From: JAJEAD01 sp965221555
Lineage (GTDB): Bacteria > Pseudomonadota > Gammaproteobacteria > HK1
Length of the DNA: 64,000 nucleotides
Direction: 5' to 3'
NCBI GenBank assembly: GCA_965221555.1
Contig: OZ244895.1
Coordinates: 3,658,001-3,722,000, forward strand
The position numbers were made by a program, and so were the translations under genes. This document shows, in pieces, positions 60,205 through 64,000 of this stretch (positions within the stretch are counted from its first letter, which is position 1; every line of letters starts with the position of its first letter). The notes beneath the pieces were generated by a model. The model ran no database searches and had not been told where the DNA came from. It worked only from the letters and a program-made list of their open reading frames with translations.

Positions 60205-63200
60205 ATGCAAACCCGGCGCAACGGGTTCTTTGCCCTCGGGATGCTCTTCCTGCTGATTGCGGCGCCATGGTTCGAGGCGCAGGCGGACACCCTGGGGCCC
60301 GCACGGCATGGGGTCTGGAGGCAACCGTCTAACGACGCAACACCACAGAAGACAACGGGTCACACTGTAAGCTGGTTCCTGGAGTTTACGGAAGATGTGG
60401 TCATTGACGACGACAACGACTCCAGCACCCCAGTCGACTGGGGCGAGGTGTTCTTTCTCAAGAAACATAGAGATTTTCCGACAACCGGTGACCCATGGAG
60501 TGAGTCGGGTACGGTTTCGGGTCGCAAGGACGGTTCGGATAGCAAGTATGTAATTACATTTACCAATTTCGGCGATCTGGAGAATACTGACAATCCCAGC
60601 ACAGGCGCGAAACTTGCATTTGGCACCAGAGCAGGTAACGCCAGATGGACCTTGAACTACATCCTGGACCTCGCGGGGAACAGATACCGTCCTCAATGGG
60701 TGTTCGGTGGTAGCCAAACCAGGGAACGCGCCATGCGTAATGGACATTACCTGGTCGACAACGTTCACCCGAAACTCACGATCACGGGATTTCCAGCAGC
60801 CACTAACGCGAGGGATCCTCAGGTCACATTCACGTTCCACGAAGACGTCACGGGGTTTGCATTCGACGATATCAGTGGCAGTAGCAACAATGGAACGTTT
60901 TCCGAATTCAGGAAGACGAGCGACCGGGTATGGACAGCGAAGCTGGCGTTCGCGCGGGAAGGCGCCGTCACGGTATCGGTAGGAGCGAATGCGGCCAAGG
61001 ATGGCTTCGACAACAACAGCCTGGCGGGTTCGTTGTCGGCGACGGTGGACTGGACGGCTCCAAGGGTCACCTCCGTTGTGCGGCAGGAACCGACCGACTA
61101 CCGAACGGGCGCCAATACGCTCAAGTGGCGAGTGACCTTCAACGAAGAAGTGACCGGAGTAGCGGCGGGGGATTTCGCCGTGTCCGGTACGTCGGCGGGA
61201 TTGAGCGTAGCGGCTGTGCCCAACTCGTCCGGGAGACAATATGACGTGACCGCCAGCGGCGGCGATGTGGCGTGTTTCGCTGGCGAGGTACGGTTGAGCT
61301 TCAAGCAGGGATACACGATTACGGACGTCGCGGGCAACGCGCTGACCAACTCGACACCCACTGGGTCCATCAAGGACACCTACATGCTGGAAAACACCGA
61401 TCCTTCGCTGGTGTCGATCTTGCGGACCACGCGGCAGCACGCCACGCCGGTGAAATATGAGACGAACGCAGAGTCGGTGTTCTGGCGGCTGACCTTCAGC
61501 GAGAGAGTGAAAGGGATCGAGTGGCAGGACTTCTTCTTGTCCGGGACGGATTCGGTGACGGGAAAGGCGTTGTTCTCGGGGACCGGGGCGTGGGGTATAG
61601 ATGATACAGGCGGGACCCAGTATCTCGTGCACGGGACCGGCGGCGATGTATCGACTTTCAACGGGGTGGTGACGCTGAACATCAGGACGAGCCACGGTAT
61701 CAAGGACGTTGAAAACTGCGTGCTGACATCGAGGACGCCGACGGGGGTCAATGAGCACAGCTTCTTGCTGGATCGTATCCGGCCGACGTTAACCATCAGC
61801 GGGGTTCCGCCGGTGGCCAACGGCGCGTTCACGGCGACGCTGCGCTTCAATGAGGTGGTGGAGGGTTTCGAGGTAGGAGACATCGACGCCACCAATGCAA
61901 CGCTGTCGTCGTTCACGGCCACGACGGAGGGGCAGGAGTGGACGGTGGATGTGACGCCGAGCGCGGACTTCCAGTTGGCGGTGAAGAGGGATAGGGCCAG
62001 GGATGCCGCGGGCAATGGCAATGCGGCCAATGACGGCAGCGGGGCGTCGGGGACCTTCGGAGGCGTGACGGTAAGCCCGGAGAGTCTGGCGATGGACGAG
62101 GGTTCGTCGAAAACTTTCACGGTGGTGCTGGACGGGGAGCCCACCGGGGATGTGGAGGTGGCGCTGACGTCGGACAATGAGGATGTGACGCTGGACGAGA
62201 AGACGCTGACGTTCACGACCGCGAACTGGAACAGCGCACAGACGGTGACGGTGAGTGCGGCCGAGGACGACGCGGATGTGGAGGCCGACTTCGCCACCGT
62301 GACGGCGAACCCGTCAGGCGGGGGTTACGACGCGGTGGTGGATGAGTCGGTGAATGTAACGGTTACGGACAATGACGCGGCGGGAGCGGGCATGACGGTG
62401 AGTCCTCGGAGTCTGGCGCTTTCGGAGGGTTCGTCGGGCAGCTTCAGAGTGGTGCTGAACGCGGTGCCGAAGGGGAATGTGGCGGTGGCGCTGACGTCGA
62501 ACAATGGGGCGGTTGCGCCGAACCCGGAGACGCTGACCTTCACGACCGCGAACTGGAACGTGGCGCAGACGGTGACGGTGCAGGCGTTGGAGGACGCGGA
62601 TGCGGCCCCCGAGAGGGCCACGGTGACGGTGGCTCCGTCGGGCGGGGGCTATGACGCGGTGGCAAATGCGACGGTGGCGGTGACGGTGACGGATAACGAC
62701 GCGCCGGGAGCCGGCATGACGGTGAGTCCGCAGAGTCTGGCGCTTTCTGAGGGTGCGTCCGGCAGCTTCAGAGTAGAGCTCAACGCGGTGCCTATCGGGG
62801 ATGTGGCGGTGGCGCTGACGTCGAACTATGGGGCGGTGGCGCCGACCCCAGGGACGCTGACCTTCACGACCGCGAACTGGAATGTGGCACAGACGGTGAC
62901 CGTGCAGGCGTTGGAGGACGCGGATGCGGACAACGATAGCGCGACGGTGACGGTGGATCCCTCAGGCGGGGGCTATGACGCGGTGGCGGATGAGACGGTG
63001 GCGGTGACGGTGACGGACAACGACACCGCGGGGGCGGGCGTGACCGTGGTGCCGGCAAGCTTGGCGATGGAGGAAGGGGAGACGGGAACGTTCACGGTGG
63101 TGCTGGATGTGGAGCCGATGGGAACGGTGGTGGTGATGCTGGCGTCGAACCATGAGCAGGTGACGCTGGAGCCCGAGTCACTGACGTTTACGACATCGAA

Positions 63201-64000
63201 CTGGGACGTGGCGCAGACGGTGACGGTAAGCGCGCTGGAGGACGTGAATACGGTGACCGACAACGCCATGCTGATGGTGGATCCGTCAGGCGGGGGGTAT
63301 GACGTCGTGGGGGAACAGACGGTACCGACGACGGTGGCGGACAACGACGAGCCGTTGGCACTGGCGGTGATAGCGCACCAGACCTACCGGCAACATCGGG
63401 AAATCGAGGCATGGACCCTGCCGGCGGCGACCGGCGGTGGTGGCGGGGAGTTGACGTACGGACTGACCCCGGCCTTGCCGGCCGGCCTGGTGTTCGAGGC
63501 CGCGACGCGGCAACTGTCGGGGATTCCGACGGTGGCGCAGGGGGCGACGATATACAGCTACTCGGTGACCGGGGCGGATGGCAGCGTGGTGTCGAGGGTG
63601 TTTCAGATGACGGTGCTGGAGGGTCCGAAACCGCCAACGGAAGAGGAGCGACAGGTGGTGACGGCCACGCTGGTGGATGTGGCACAGAGTGCGCTGGCGG
63701 GGGTATCGGAGGCGATGCGCGGGCGATTTGGCGGTCCCGGATGCGTGACGGCCGTGACGCTGGCGGGGGAGGAAGTGAAGCCTGAAGCAGCGGAGACGGC
63801 AGCAGGCACGCAGGCGCATGAGCAACAGCAGGGGGAGCATGGACTGGAGCCGAAAGAGGCTCTGGGGACGAGCGCGTTTCAGTGGTCGCCGGAGTGCGAA
63901 GGTGCGCAAGATCGCGCAGGGCAGTGGACGCTGTGGGGACGCGGGGATGTACGGGAATTCGGCGGCGATGTGGACCAGGGGAGCTATGAGGGCACCCATT
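60205..64000 (+). CDS. Large secreted Calx-beta repeat protein with autotransporter-like C-terminal start (partial)
   Basis: An open frame of about 1265 codons that continues beyond the window. A signal peptide is likely (RRNGFFALGMLFLLIAAPWF, cleavage after EAQA). Residues about 30-615 form Ig-like or cadherin-like beta domains, with motifs such as RVTFNEEVTGVAAGDFAV. Four about 108-residue Calx-beta-like repeats follow (62065-63354), with TLTFTTANWN in three and TFTTSNWD in the fourth, and VTVTDND in three. A putative-Ig (He_PIG) domain LPAGLVFEAATRQLSGIPT and a region with WTLWGRGDVREFGG, typical of autotransporter barrel domains, end the visible part. In-frame starts at 60085 (ATG) and 60112 (TTG) exist upstream. 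Likely a surface adhesin. Confidence 0.85.
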   Translation, partial: MQTRRNGFFALGMLFLLIAAPWFEAQADTLGPARHGVWRQPSNDATPQKTTGHTVSWFLEFTEDVVIDDDNDSSTPVDWGEVFFLKKHRDFPTTGDPWSESGTVSGRKDGSDSKYVITFTNFGDLENTDNPSTGAKLAFGTRAGNARWTLNYILDLAGNRYRPQWVFGGSQTRERAMRNGHYLVDNVHPKLTITGFPAATNARDPQVTFTFHEDVTGFAFDDISGSSNNGTFSEFRKTSDRVWTAKLAFAREGAVTVSVGANAAKDGFDNNSLAGSLSATVDWTAPRVTSVVRQEPTDYRTGANTLKWRVTFNEEVTGVAAGDFAVSGTSAGLSVAAVPNSSGRQYDVTASGGDVACFAGEVRLSFKQGYTITDVAGNALTNSTPTGSIKDTYMLENTDPSLVSILRTTRQHATPVKYETNAESVFWRLTFSERVKGIEWQDFFLSGTDSVTGKALFSGTGAWGIDDTGGTQYLVHGTGGDVSTFNGVVTLNIRTSHGIKDVENCVLTSRTPTGVNEHSFLLDRIRPTLTISGVPPVANGAFTATLRFNEVVEGFEVGDIDATNATLSSFTATTEGQEWTVDVTPSADFQLAVKRDRARDAAGNGNAANDGSGASGTFGGVTVSPESLAMDEGSSKTFTVVLDGEPTGDVEVALTSDNEDVTLDEKTLTFTTANWNSAQTVTVSAAEDDADVEADFATVTANPSGGGYDAVVDESVNVTVTDNDAAGAGMTVSPRSLALSEGSSGSFRVVLNAVPKGNVAVALTSNNGAVAPNPETLTFTTANWNVAQTVTVQALEDADAAPERATVTVAPSGGGYDAVANATVAVTVTDNDAPGAGMTVSPQSLALSEGASGSFRVELNAVPIGDVAVALTSNYGAVAPTPGTLTFTTANWNVAQTVTVQALEDADADNDSATVTVDPSGGGYDAVADETVAVTVTDNDTAGAGVTVVPASLAMEEGETGTFTVVLDVEPMGTVVVMLASNHEQVTLEPESLTFTTSNWDVAQTVTVSALEDVNTVTDNAMLMVDPSGGGYDVVGEQTVPTTVADNDEPLALAVIAHQTYRQHREIEAWTLPAATGGGGGELTYGLTPALPAGLVFEAATRQLSGIPTVAQGATIYSYSVTGADGSVVSRVFQMTVLEGPKPPTEEERQVVTATLVDVAQSALAGVSEAMRGRFGGPGCVTAVTLAGEEVKPEAAETAAGTQAHEQQQGEHGLEPKEALGTSAFQWSPECEGAQDRAGQWTLWGRGDVREFGGDVDQGSYEGTH
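62065..63354 (+). repeat. Four tandem coding repeats of 315-327 bp (Calx-beta-like)
   Basis: Repeat starts lie at 62065, 62392, 62716 and 63040. The units keep NW-X-AQTVTV blocks, and the second and third are most alike at DNA level, as expected from recent unequal exchange. They are part of the surface protein and are not a CRISPR array or a separate element. Confidence 0.8.

Noticed and set aside
60166..61758. 530-codon minus-strand frame opposite the surface protein
   Set aside because: The plus-strand frame has signal peptide, Ig/Calx-beta motifs and continuous reading to the window end; this one has none.
62065..63354. Possible CRISPR array or satellite because of regular repeats
   Set aside because: Units are 315-327 bp, in frame and encode Calx-beta-like domains; there are no short repeats with unique spacers.

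Overview
The window is a GC-rich chromosomal segment from a bacterium, most likely a proteobacterium. The evidence is an outer-membrane autotransporter-type protein, a tripartite tricarboxylate transporter (TctABC), TesB, a Crp/Fnr regulator and a CCA-encoding tRNA-Thr. The catabolic genes (Rieske oxygenases, a DddP-like M24 enzyme, a DmdB-like CoA ligase, an MttB-like methyltransferase, a PhyH dioxygenase, an enolase-superfamily enzyme, amidases) suggest an organism living on small organic compounds such as osmolytes, betaines and carboxylates, perhaps marine or host-associated. That lifestyle is inference; no rRNA or other phylogenetic marker is present.

Layout. 0.2-5.2 kb (minus): an Asp/Glu racemase-fold enzyme, a DmdB-like acyl-CoA ligase and a FadB/FadJ-type bifunctional enzyme, which look like one beta-oxidation operon. 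5.4-12.5 kb: a Rid-family protein, a choline-kinase-like phosphotransferase and a dppBCDF-A peptide-type ABC transporter. 13-18 kb: a GMC dehydrogenase facing a tesB / Rieske oxygenase / 2-hydroxyacid dehydrogenase operon. 18.2-21 kb: a VOC protein, a MntA/HepT toxin-antitoxin pair and a methyltransferase. 21.3-28.4 kb: a Rieske oxygenase overlapping 5-formyl-THF cyclo-ligase, a GNAT, an SDR and an acetoin/pyruvate dehydrogenase E1a-E1b-E2 operon. 28.5-35 kb: a nucleotidyltransferase toxin-antitoxin-like pair, an amidase, a nucleoside deoxyribosyltransferase-like protein, a Baeyer-Villiger-type monooxygenase and 6-phosphogluconate dehydrogenase. 35-41.5 kb: a SpoIIE-type phosphatase with sensor and STAS domains, tRNA-Thr, a DddP-like enzyme, an EamA exporter and a PhyH dioxygenase.

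41.5-45 kb is an accessory toxin-antitoxin patch. A higBA-type pair lies between two complementary broken mazEF copies, with an intact mazF at the right end, followed by a Crp/Fnr regulator. 45-49.6 kb holds a TSUP exporter and TctABC. 50-58.3 kb holds an amidohydrolase / Rieske ferredoxin / enolase cassette, an MttB-like methyltransferase, a creatinase-like M24 protein without the usual metal ligands, a class V aminotransferase and a VOC protein. 58.5-64 kb has an FMN 2-hydroxyacid dehydrogenase, a radC remnant and the start of a large secreted protein with four Calx-beta-like repeats. That protein runs off the window end.

The most unusual non-coding feature is a dispersed intergenic repeat with imperfect terminal inverted repeats and internal hairpins. 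It has eight recognisable copies here (1-94, about 12.6, 19.8, 30.6, 39.3, 49.7, 54.5 and 56.0 kb) and resembles a MITE or a large REP-like element. The nested toxin-antitoxin arrangement and the DddP-like gene are the other two points most worth following up. No CRISPR array, rRNA operon, intact transposase or phage module was seen.
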